A DNA stretch of 64,000 bases from Sordaria brevicollis (lineage: Eukaryota; Ascomycota; Sordariomycetes; Sordariales; Sordariaceae). A program made the translations under genes and the position numbers. The stretch spans positions 868,001-932,000 of the forward strand of contig JAUTDP010000004.1 in assembly GCA_033439795.1 (NCBI GenBank). The letters run 5' to 3'. Under the pieces are notes generated by a model. That model did no database searches. It worked only from the letters and a program-made list of their open reading frames with translations, and was not told the DNA's origin. Of this stretch, positions 11,610 through 20,800 are shown in pieces; within the stretch, counting starts at the first letter, position 1; every line of letters begins with the position of its first letter.

Positions 11610-11758
11610 GCGCGGTTGGCGTAGTGGTCAGCGCGTCCACACTCGATCTTTTCATGTGGGTTGAAATCCCCGCCGAACCAAGGTCAAAGACCGATTCTGG
11701 GGGGCAAACAAAAAGTGTAGTGTTGTGGAAAACCCAGGTTCGAATCCTGGACCGTGCA
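11610..11758 (+). mobile_element. tRNA-like element, copy A (possible SINE)
   Basis: A tRNA shell can be drawn. Acceptor stem GCGCGGT (11610-11616) pairs with ACCGTGC, D stem GCGT/GCGC, anticodon stem TCCAC (11636-11640) with GTGGA (11725-11729), and the T arm is CCAGG-TTCGAAT-CCTGG. Box A (TGGCGTAGTGG) and box B are present. The anticodon loop is filled by 84 nt and lacks U33, so no decoding tRNA is evident. The insert has a hairpin GTGGG-loop-CCCGC and the core TCAAAGACC shared with copies B-D. The element is followed by T-rich sequence. Confidence 0.65.
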
Positions 11759-12240
11759 ATTCATTTTTTTTTCTCTTTTTGTTTTTTTTTAGCGTCTAAT
11801 GTTAACGCATGTCTGGCAGCCTGATAACGTTGAGGTTCTTTTGCTTTTTGGTGGTGTAATGCTGGGCATGGATGTCTTCATGCATGTCCCTTTTTGCGGT
11901 CAACATTGAGAAATCGCAGACACGGTGTTTGACAGACATTCAGAAATTGTCTTGATCAACAAGGGTTAAGTTCAAACCAACTCAGACGCTGCAAATCTGG
12001 AATTCAAAAGTGTCCCTCTGGATCTAGTTACGTAGAGAGCTGTTATGGAGTAGTGAAGTGGCCAAAACTCGCGTCTACCTCTATGGCTGATGACATGGAA
12101 CACTTCTTGTAGGATACGGTTAATCTCCGAAGGTGCTATGGCATTGTCGAGGTAGGTTATCCTCTCTTCTCTTTGAGTTCACCCAATGTCAGGCATAATG
12201 GTGGTGTTGATGGATTTTGGCAACGGGAAGTAGGATACCT
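11759..12240. other. Non-coding spacer
   Basis: T-rich sequence downstream of copy A, then unremarkable sequence. No gene seen. Confidence 0.4.
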
Positions 12241-12550
12241 AAGATATCGATTTGAGTTGTACCTGCATGAATGCCCCTGGTCAATGGAGACATAAGGAAA
12301 CAGGACAGGAACGCCTGCAGGAACCCCTGGGGCTTCATGTCCCCCTGTGGATGAACCTTTGTATGCCGGCCGGCAACTCCCAGATCCCGTCAGATACCGG
12401 CAGTACCTGCAGGGTGCCAGGGCAGGCAGGCAGTCGACCGGGCGGCCACGAGCAAGGGAGCTGTAAGGCACCCGCACCTGCAGGAAGGTGCCCCAGACAT
12501 CAACCGGGCTTTATGTATTAGGTCTTTGTGTCCAAATTTCAACAACCAAG

Positions 12551-12701
12551 AAGCACAGTTGGCGTAGTGGTCAACGCGTCCGCCGCCTTATGCGGGTTGA
12601 AATCCCCGCCGAATCACTTTCAAAGACCAACAGGGGATTTGGGGGGTAGCCTTCGGGAAAAGGAAAGGTGGAAGACCCAGGTTCGAGTCCTGGACTGTGC
12701 A
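12551..12701 (+). mobile_element. tRNA-like element, copy B
   Basis: Acceptor GCACAGT pairs fully with ACTGTGC. The pairs differ from copies C and D in both strands, so pairing is kept. Anticodon stem TCCGC/GTGGA has one G-U. The insert is 86 nt (12582-12667) and holds a GCGGG/CCCGC hairpin with an 8-nt loop TTGAAATC at 12590-12607. The T arm is CCAGG-TTCGAGT-CCTGG. The T-rich tail could stop RNA polymerase III. Confidence 0.65.
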
Positions 12702-13006
12702 GTCCTTTCTTTTTTCCCCTGTTTTTTTGACTTTTTTTTGCCAGATTTGTTGCAGACCAGTGCCTCCATCTCCCTGGACGTGCTGTGGTGGTGTAGGCAG
12801 TATGCCGGCGGTACTTGCATGCAGACTGTAAAGGCACGGGCAGGCGGGCAAGCGGGCAGGCAGACAGTGGGCTTCCTCGTCCAGGCTAGAAGTGGGCTGG
12901 CTGTAAGGCACCTGCACCTACAAGAAGGAGCCCCAACCGAGACAGATATCAACCAGGGTTTATGTATGAGGTCTTTGTACCTACATTTCAACAACCAAAC
13001 ATCGCA

Positions 13007-13164
13007 GCGCAGTTGGCGTAGTGGTCAACGCGTCCACCAGCTTAACCACTCACGGTACACTACGGGTTGAAAACCCCGTCGAACCACTTTCAAAGACCGA
13101 ATTTGGGGGAAACCATTAGAGCAGCTAAAGGTGGAAGACCCAGGTTCGACTCCTGGACTGCGCA
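13007..13164 (+). mobile_element. tRNA-like element, copy C
   Basis: Acceptor GCGCAGT/ACTGCGC, anticodon stem TCCAC/GTGGA fully paired, and a 93-nt insert (13038-13130). The insert hairpin is ACGGG/CCCGT with loop TTGAAAAC. The outer A-T pair replaces the G-C pair of copy B, a compensatory change. The core TCAAAGACC is present. The T loop is TTCGACT. Confidence 0.65.
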
Positions 13165-13496
13165 GGCCTTTCTTTTTTCCTCCTGTTTTTTTTTTTGTTT
13201 TTTTCTTCTTTCCATTCTTTGACTTGGGCTTTCTTGCGGGCCAGTAAGGTATCATCTCCCTGAACGTGAGGTCGTGAGGTTTTGCCCTGTGCGGGCAGGA
13301 TGTCGGCGGTACCTGCATATTACCAGGGCAAGCGGGCAGGCAGGCAGTCGGCTTGCTTCCTTTGTCCGGCCTGGAAATGACCTATACATGTAAAGCACCC
13401 GCACTTGTAGGAACTCAAGGAGTCGCAGCACAAACATCACCCGGGGTATATGTATTAGGTCTTTATGTTCACATCTCAACAACCAAACAAACAGCA

Positions 13497-13652
13497 GCGC
13501 AGTTGGCGTAGTGGTCAACGCGTCCGCCGGCTTGTACGGGTTGAAATTCCCGTCGAACCACGTTCAAAGACCGAATCGGGGGTAAGGGGGAATTCAACTT
13601 GAAAACAAGAAGCCAAAGGTGGAAGACCCAGGTTCGAGTCCTGGACTGCGCA
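13497..13652 (+). mobile_element. tRNA-like element, copy D
   Basis: Acceptor GCGCAGT/ACTGCGC, anticodon stem TCCGC/GTGGA, and a 91-nt insert (13528-13618) with hairpin ACGGG/CCCGT (loop TTGAAATT) and core TCAAAGACC. It is flanked by the same upstream motif TATGTATTAGGTCTTT and a T-rich tail. The anticodon-loop start CGGCTT has no U33. Confidence 0.65.
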
Positions 13653-13922
13653 ATTATTTTTTCTGCCTGTTTTTTTGACTTTTGTTGTCTCGAAGTGAGT
13701 TGATTTGGCTGTGATCGTGGGTACAGGTAGCCGTGGGTGGGTGGTGTGGATTCTGTCTGGACGGCGAGTTCCTTCCATGCGAACACAAGATCCGCTCCTT
13801 CCCTTCCCTTCTTCTTACCTCGCCACAAGGAAAAGGAAGGGCCCACCCAACCAACCAACAGTGAGACCGAAGCATAAAAGCAACCAAGTAGCCCTGATGC
13901 TCCAACAAGAAAACAGAAAAAA

Positions 13923-14013
13923 GTTTGAGTGGAGTAGTAGTTTAACTCGCTGCCCTCCCAAACTCATGTCTGGAGTTGAGGCAGAGACTCGGGTGCGAAT
14001 CCCGGCTCAAGCA
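13923..14013 (+). tRNA. tRNA-Gly(CCC) with an 18-nt intron
   Basis: Acceptor stem GTTTGAG (13923-13929) pairs with CTCAAGC (14006-14012) with one G-U. The D stem is GAG/CTC, the anticodon stem CTGCC (13950-13954) pairs with GGCAG (13980-13984), and the loop begins C-T-CCC-A, giving anticodon CCC. The intron is 13961-13978 at the canonical site. The T arm TCGGG-TGCGAAT-CCCGG has G where the nearly invariant T55 is expected, and the D loop lacks the usual GG pair, so this copy may be impaired. T runs follow. Confidence 0.55.
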
Positions 14014-14301
14014 TATTTTTTGGTTATTTTTTTGCTCTTGAGATTGCAAGAGAAATCTGAGTACAATCTTGTGATAGCTTCACCACTTTTTTCTTTTTGT
14101 ATTGAAAGTTTCTGGTCAGTTGAAAAGTGTGGATTGTGGAAGGCAAGAGGGTGGTGGTGAGAGTCCAGGTGGCTTTGGGCTGAAGAGCGGGAAGGTTCAC
14201 TGCCGGAACTAAGCTGCCCACCGTAGGTGCACTTGCCAACCAGGCCCTGCCTTCGGCTTCCTATTGCATGTGGAACAGCTGGTCATCTATCGGAAAAACA
14301 G

Positions 14302-14960
14302 GCCCAAGTTTTTGAGTTATCCGCCCGACAGCTTTCTTCAGCGGCCTCGATGCGCTGTACCGCCACGCCCAAGACACTCTTCGATAACAACTGCTATGCC
14401 AGTCAACATTCAACCAAAAACCTGGGGCCTGGATCTTCTGCCCTTCACTGACATATTCCAACCTTTGGAGCGTCGATCGATTCAATCACTCCGTCTTCCA
14501 TCCATGCAAGTGTCGCCTCCAACAGGCGCATCTCGACATCTCCTCGGCCCTCTTCAACTTCCACGCGGCGACAACGACATGCGATCACTAGAGGCGTATC
14601 CCACTTCGGCCATATTCACGCCTTCTTCACGATTACAAGCAGGAAGATTCTTCTTTGAGATGTCCATGCCGAGTATGGTGACACCTCTACGGGACGAAAC
14701 GATGTTGCTTGCGAGCATCTTCGTACGAGAACAACAAGGACGAAGCTTTCGTCGAGACGAGTGGCAAAATCCAGGTCATGCTCCGGCGACTACATCAAAG
14801 ATTCGAGTTTGCGCCAGAATGGCATATCAACGTGAGAACGGAAACCCACACAGTTGAGTTGTCGTCCAGGCCAGAAGACGGAAATATCATAGTCTTCAGT
14901 GCATCCAAACGCGCAGTCTCTTCACCCAAGCTTCTCCTTGTTGACTTTGGAATGTGTGCT
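14302..14960 (+). pseudogene. Possible decayed coding region
   Basis: One plus-strand frame reads as protein-like stretches broken by in-frame stops: DALYRHAQDTLR, then LDISSALFNFHAATTTC, then EAFVETSGKIQVMLRRLHQR and FAPEWHINVRTETHTVE. The stops are TAA, TAG and TGA in contexts that C-to-T or G-to-A changes could produce from CAA, CAG or CGA/TGG. I recognise no family, and the evidence is only the look of the translation. Confidence 0.25.
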
Positions 14961-15093
14961 AATCTTCATAATCTTGTCAGGTCCTTCCACGTCCCAGACA
15001 CCGACGGCAGACACTCTACGAAACCTCAACCACCGAGCCCTCCTACAAGCCCCGACCGACCGATCCTCCCTCCTCATACCTCGACCATCCTAC

Positions 15094-16038
15094 CTACAAA
15101 CCGAAATACTTCATATCATCACTCCCCCTCATCGGCACACTATGCCCGACCCCCCTCGCATACACCCCCACGAGCTTCCCCTCTCCCCACGTATACGTCG
15201 TGTACCCGCTCTGCGGCGTATTCTGCGCCGTCGAATCCGGCTTCTGGTAATCGAACCCAAAGACACCAGCCCACTGCTTAATCGTCTCGTTATAATTATT
15301 CGCATTCAGCGTCGAATCCGAACTCCCATGGTAGATCTGCATCTTTGGTCTTTCTCCCTCATAGCCCGGGTACATGTCATGCACCATCTTCGCCCACACC
15401 TGGGGAGTCCCCCGCGCCTGGCCGTTGGCGCAGCTGCTGTTCCACGCGGCGGTACCACCAGATTGGGAGTAGAAGCATCCCGCGGGCGTGCCGGAGTAGA
15501 CGATACCAGCGGCGAAGAGAGCAGGGTAAGTGGCGGCCATGACGTTGGTCATCATTGCCCCCGACGATGAGCCGGTGACGAAAACCTTGGTTGGATCGCC
15601 CTTGTAGGTGCGGAGGGTGTAGTCGACCATGTTGGCTATGGAGTTACTGTTTCCTCCACCGTTGTGTGTTAAGGTAGCACGAGAGGAAACGTCCCAGCAG
15701 GTGCCGGAGTAGGGGGACTCGGGGTAGATGACGATGAAGCCCTTTTGGTCGGCGAGACGGGCGTAGGGAGAACCGTTGTAGTAGGCTTGGGCTGTGCCGG
15801 TGCAGTAGTGGATGGCTACGATGATGGGAGGGGAAGAGGCGAGCTTGTCGGGGACGTAGATGTACATTTTGACTTTGGAGGGGTTGGAGCCGAAGTCGGA
15901 GACTTGACGGAGGGAGGCAGCGGGGGCGCGCTTGTAGTCGATGGGAGAGGAGGGGGTGGTGAGTTCGTCGAAGACGGGGTGGGCGGTGATGAGGCTGGCC
16001 AGGAGGGCCGTGGCTGTGGCGAGGGAAAGAAACTTCAT
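15094..16038 (-). CDS. Secreted acetylxylan esterase, CE1 / PHB-depolymerase-like
   Basis: A single-exon gene for a 314-residue protein that starts with a classic signal peptide (MKFLSLATATALLASLITAH). The mature part has the serine-hydrolase nucleophile motif GSSSG (residues about 156-160, Ser158), following a beta-strand KVFVT. A likely acid lies in IYHGSSDSTL and the likely catalytic His in ARGVGHSVPMRG near the C-terminus. This is the layout of the carbohydrate esterase family 1 acetylxylan esterases that remove acetyl groups from xylan outside the cell. There is no carbohydrate-binding module, and the length matches the catalytic-domain-only enzymes. Cysteines CWD and CFY may form the usual disulphides. 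The protein ends at residue 314 with FGL. A feruloyl-esterase specificity cannot be excluded from sequence alone. It faces away from the tRNA-like cluster and has about 790 bp of upstream sequence. Confidence 0.9.
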   Translation of the reverse strand: MKFLSLATATALLASLITAHPVFDELTTPSSPIDYKRAPAASLRQVSDFGSNPSKVKMYIYVPDKLASSPPIIVAIHYCTGTAQAYYNGSPYARLADQKGFIVIYPESPYSGTCWDVSSRATLTHNGGGNSNSIANMVDYTLRTYKGDPTKVFVTGSSSGAMMTNVMAATYPALFAAGIVYSGTPAGCFYSQSGGTAAWNSSCANGQARGTPQVWAKMVHDMYPGYEGERPKMQIYHGSSDSTLNANNYNETIKQWAGVFGFDYQKPDSTAQNTPQSGYTTYTWGEGKLVGVYARGVGHSVPMRGSDDMKYFGL

Positions 16039-16827
16039 GATGGTGGAATACTGGCGGCTCTTCCGAGGAGACTGTGCTGAGAAGGATGGAGGTGGAGGTT
16101 CGAGTGTCTCTGGCAGGTCGGTAGAGGATGGACATCAGCTTAAGAAGATGTTGAGCTTGTTGCCTCAGTCTACTGGCATGCTTCCTTCTCTCCGCTCTGA
16201 TACTACCTCATTCCGTTCCCATGGAATGTGAAGGGTTTGTTTTTCTCCAGCACCTAAACTCGTTGTCCAATCGGGAATCCCTCGGATGCTTCATGCGATT
16301 TACCCGGAGCGGGCATCAAGTGATCAGCGTTTCCCCAGATCTCATCCCCGGGGTAATTGCCACGAGATCGAGGGGAACTCGGCATTAATGTGGACACTAC
16401 ACCTTGGATCCTTGGGAGTATGGTAGAGTATGATAGGTGGGATTTCTCCCGGAACTGCCTGTGTTATACACCTGCAAGTCCCTGTTGACCCTGCTCGTGC
16501 AGTTTCTCCTGCGGCAGGGCTAAAGTGATATGATATATCCGATCTGCCGGAGGCGAAGCGGAAGATCGTAATCCTCCCGTGCTTGGCAGGGACTTCTGCA
16601 CGGCACGTCGCTATAGCATGGAAGCAGGTAATATGCACTATGGATGAATGGTGCACTCACACTTCTATGTCCGAACCACTGGGCTCAGACTTCGGCTCAA
16701 CTTCTTGGACACAATTTACCGAGGCTCAACTGGCGCCAGTCGGCAGCAAAGACTTCCACTGAGAAGACTTGCTCAAGTTAAACGTTTGATCATTGCTATA
16801 ACAGACCATTCTCTAGAGGTACCTTAG
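16039..16827. other. Upstream region of the esterase gene
   Basis: About 790 bp between the esterase start and the end of the next minus-strand frame. No supported gene. I did not find a clear TATA box for the esterase. It probably holds the esterase promoter together with the 3' end of the gene to its right. Confidence 0.4.
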
Positions 16828-17814
16828 TTAGCTATAACGTACACGGTACAAGCTCCAAACAGATCTACAGTAAATATTCCCTCCTACTCCTACCCATAAC
16901 AACCCCCATCCCCTCCTCCTCTCCCTCTCCTGCTCCTCTTCCCTCTTCTCCCCCCTCACAACATCCGCCCACGTCCTTCCACTCCTCCTATACTCCTCGC
17001 TGGTACGCCGATACATATACCGATCAACTCCCATCTGTTCTTCCAACACCGTCCAATCCAGTTTTAGGGGTGAAAGAGGGATGGGTTCGAAGTTGTACCC
17101 TGTTACATCATCGAACTGACGCTCCATCCGGGCGCGGTTGATAAAGGATTGAGCGGTTCGGAGACGGGTGAGCCAGCCTTGGATGAATGTCCAGGGGAGA
17201 TGGGCATCTCCAACGGCAGTGGTGTAGGTGCAACATGAAACTTTGCTGGTGCCGGCGGACGTGGCGCCGAAGGAGCTGATGCTGGTTGTCGGTGGCACAA
17301 GCCCGGTGTCAAGGCTGGCGACTCCGAGCTCAACAGTTGTACTTGACGCCGCATCAGAGGCCAAGGGCTCCGGAAGAACATGACTGCCACGGGCTCTGTT
17401 CATGATTGCGCTGGAGCTGATGACCAAAGGTGGACAGCGTACGCCTTGTCGCCAGATCTCAACGACGTCCCTTGGGCTCGGTGGCACTGGGGGCAACGGC
17501 GGTTCCAAGCTGAGAACCACCGGCTTTGTCTTCCTCGGCGAAGGCGGCTCGCCATTCCAGCGTAGACGTTTGTCGATCCACCACCTGCCTACCACTTCCT
17601 CTTGGGATCTTTGCCAGCGTTCAACTTTCACTTCCACTCCTTGCATGTCACCACTCAAAGGCTTAACATTCTTCCCAAGCTCTACCAATCTCTCCTCCTT
17701 CCCTAGAAATACCTCTCCCATCCTTCCCTTTCCTCCCTCCATATCCTCCTCTCCTTCCATCTTCCCGAACACAGGCTCGGTCAACACAACAGGCTCGGGC
17801 ACTCCCGAGCGTGG
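16828..17814 (-). CDS. Open frame directly after the stop of the large acidic protein
   Basis: From the TAA at 17815 the same reading frame stays open for another 328 codons, to 16828. The segment looks like protein: VERWQRSQEEVVGRWWIDKR, proline-rich PPLPPVPPSPRD, an aromatic stretch WTFIQGWLTRLRTAQSFINR, and basic, charged RRTSEEYRRSGRTW near the end. It has no ATG close to its start; the first in-frame ATG is several residues in (KMEGEED). It could be a separate gene with an unseen 5' exon, a C-terminal extension reached by an intron that removes the TAA, or a formerly continuous gene split by a new stop. A GTATGA site lies shortly before the TAA, but I could not pair it with a convincing acceptor. 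Confidence 0.4.
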   Translation of the reverse strand, partial: PRSGVPEPVVLTEPVFGKMEGEEDMEGGKGRMGEVFLGKEERLVELGKNVKPLSGDMQGVEVKVERWQRSQEEVVGRWWIDKRLRWNGEPPSPRKTKPVVLSLEPPLPPVPPSPRDVVEIWRQGVRCPPLVISSSAIMNRARGSHVLPEPLASDAASSTTVELGVASLDTGLVPPTTSISSFGATSAGTSKVSCCTYTTAVGDAHLPWTFIQGWLTRLRTAQSFINRARMERQFDDVTGYNFEPIPLSPLKLDWTVLEEQMGVDRYMYRRTSEEYRRSGRTWADVVRGEKREEEQERERRRGWGLLWVGVGGNIYCRSVWSLYRVRYS

Positions 17815-20800
17815 TTACTCCGGCCTGTACTCCCCATAATCATACCTCGTATCCGCACGAATCATGCCATGTCTCTCCCTCCACTCTTCCTTTTCGCGCT
17901 CGTGTCTCCTTCTTTCTCTTCTCTCTTGTCTGCGCCTTTCCCGCTCGCGCTCGTATTCGGAGTCGTAGCCGTCGTCTGACGTCTCACCCTCTTGGTCACG
18001 GTAGGCGGCTTGGGGGTTGTCGTGGTATTGCTGGTGGTGATCGTCTTCATCTTGTTGGTGGAGAAGGCCGGCGTTTTCGCCAGCCTCCTCTGCTTCATCG
18101 GCTTCTTGGACTTGGTGGTAACCATCGTTCCTGTGACGAGGGGCGCCATAAGGGGAGGTGCTCATCGGTCTCTGCTTCGCTGCGCTGTCCAGAAAGGAAG
18201 AAGACTGGGATGGACTAGAACCGTGGGATTTGGTGAAGAAGCTGGGCATTGACACCCTGTTGTTCGCTGCCGCGGCCGGGGAGGAAGATTGTTCAAAGAC
18301 GGACCTCATTCTTTGGAACAGGGAGCTGCCTCCCCCGCTACCACTACCAGATCCACGGTTGTGCTCTGAAGAACGAGTACTGTCACCTGACAACCTAACC
18401 TCTTCAGTTCTCGACAGACTTCTTTCGCGCTCATGCCACAACTCCATCACCTTCTGCCCCTTCGGTACCGGCTCTCGGTCGTAAGACCGGTCGTTGTAAG
18501 AGGAACCGTACCCGCCACCGCTGTAATCCGTCCCCTCAGTCAGACCGCGGGGACGACCGATGTTGGCGCCCGTGCTATCACGGATGCGAGGGTCTTGAGC
18601 GCCGGGGGCAGTGTCAGACTCGGGGATGGGAGACGAAGGGCCAGAGGAGAGGGTCGTTCCGCTGCGGGCGGATTGGGGGGAGGAGATGGTGGGGAGGGTC
18701 GCCGAGGTGTCAGCGGTGGCGACGGTGTCGGAGCGCCAGGGACGGTTGGTTACGTCGCGGGGGATGAACTCTTCTTCCACTTCGTGGCCGTGATCTTCAT
18801 CATGTGCGTGGGAAACGGCTTCATGGGCTGGAGAGGGTGGTGTGGCGGGGATGGTGAGAGGTGGGAGGTCGTGGTGGTTGGCTGGGTTGACAGTGTTGTT
18901 GTCGTCAGCTTCGGGATGCTGGGGCTGGTCGGGTGTTGATGGTCGATTTTGATCAGGATGCTCCTCGTGGGTAGTAGGCTCAGCGTCTGCAAACTGACCC
19001 TGGGCAAGCTCAGGGGAGTGGTGCATGTCCCGCTCGTCGTAGGGCTCATGGGGCTCGACCGTATCTGCAGCAGGACTGGCCTCGATCTCGTTCGCCGGTG
19101 TCTCCAAAGCAGCTTCAACAGCGGCATCGATATCCAGTTCTTCGTTGGGCTTTTCATGGGCAGGAGTCTCTAAAGCCGCCTCAACAGCAGCATCAACGTC
19201 AACATCAACAGCGAGATGTTCCGGATCCGGAGTCTCCAGTGCCGCCTCAAGAGCCGCATCAACATCGACATCAAGGCCAGGATGATTAGAAGTGGCGGTA
19301 CCAACAGCCACATCAACATCACCGTGAAGGTTGGGTTGTTCAGGGGCAACCGCCTCAACAGGAGCAACCTCCTCAACATGCTCAACCTCTCCCGCCTCAT
19401 CCTCCGACTCCGACTCAGACAAAAACTGATCTACCTCGCTCCAATCCCTGCCCACATCCTCTCTCGTGACAGCATGTGGATGGCCAGAGACGGAGGACGC
19501 CTCCGAAGCGAAGCCGTTTTCGGTATCACTTGGCTCGATGAGTTGCAGGACTGGAGCATCGAGGTGTTGTGGCTGTTGGGCTTCGGGGGCCTCGTTATGG
19601 TGGAAGGGGTGGGGAGAGTGATCGTAGGCGCGGTTGGCTTCTTCGTCGGCGAGGGTGTTTGAGTCTTCGTCGGTTGAGCTATAGTCGTGACCAGCATGGA
19701 TGTCAGCAACTACCTCTAGAGGTACTTGCTCATCAGCGGCTTGGTGCTCATCACGATGGACATGCTCCTTGCCGAGGTCGTGGTGGCTGAGGTGAAGTTC
19801 TTCCGCTTCATGTTCATGTTCCTGATGATGAGCCTGGTCCGGACGTTCCTCTTCTTGTTCGTGGTCATCATCAGTGTCTGAGCCAGCATCCTCCAACTCC
19901 TCCGCCAAACTCCTCTCACTCCTCGCCGCTTCCGGCTTCGACATGACGTTCAAGTTCAAAACCTGGTCAGATGATCGTTCGAAGTCGGACTGGCTCTCGT
20001 GCTCGTCGTCCACTCGTACACCGCCCTCCACGTGCTCGACAGCCTGTTCATGTTTTTCGAGTTCCGTTTCCTGTGACGCGGGTGGGGATTCGTTAACTTT
20101 TTGCTCACTTTCTTTTTCCCTGTGTTTAGAGGTGAGTGTCAGAGGTGCGTACATTCTAGCATCAGGTTCAAAAGATCGATGGGTTGGAGGTTAACGGGGC
20201 AAGGGGTTAACGAAAGAAGAGATGACGAAGGTGGGGGACAGATCTGGGAGAGGAAAGGGAAGGGGAGTGGGAAGGGGAGTGGGATGTAGAAAGGGAAGAG
20301 ACTTGCCCTTCAGTTTTCTTAGGCGGCGAATACCGGAAGGGATCATACTCGTCGTCTTCCGGACCTGGCTGATACTGGGTTTGGACGTCGTCGAGGTGGG
20401 ACTCATGCGGCTTGTGTTCTTGCTCTTGTTCAGTGGCAACCTTGATCTCGGGTGCTTCGTCTAGGGCCGGTTGCTCTTCAGACAGCCGAGGATCGGGATC
20501 TTCCTCGTGGATGCGCTCAGGCTCGGAGGGCTCGGCTGAGTCTTCATCGGCGTCGGAATCTTCCGTGGCTTCGGTGGCATCAGTTTGTTGGCGGGCGAGG
20601 GCAGGACGGTAGGTCTCGTCGTACGTCTGGAGATCAGCTGGGGCAGACTCGACGGTGTCGTCCTGCTCGTGAGTTTCGTGGTTGGCCTCGGCAAGTTCTT
20701 CCGCTTCAGCTTCAGCTGCGGCCTCGATCTCGGGGTCAGCTTGGACAGCCTCATCTGGCAGCGTCACGTTGCTCTGATCAGCTGGGATGCTGCGGACTTC

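Larger units (their letters stand above)
12241..13690. repeat. Three tandem ~460-490 bp units, each with a tRNA-like element
   Basis: The elements at 12551, 13007 and 13497 are 456 and 490 bp apart, and the sequence between them is also repeated. Shared pieces are a CAGGCAGGCAGTC-rich stretch, AAGGCACCTGCACCT or a close variant, the motif TATGTATTAGGTCTTT about 45-55 bp before the element, CAACAACCAA just before it, and a T-rich tail after it. Related upstream sequence also precedes the tRNA-Arg at 4324. Divergence between units is high, so the amplification is not recent or RIP has touched it. Confidence 0.75.

Noticed and set aside
12241..13690. CRISPR-like array
   Set aside because: Units are ~460 bp, the organism is a fungus, and the repeats are explained by tRNA-like elements.
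14264..14857. 197-codon plus-strand frame (MHVEQLVIYRK...)
   Set aside because: Codon use changes along it and the more protein-like reading is in a different frame with stops.
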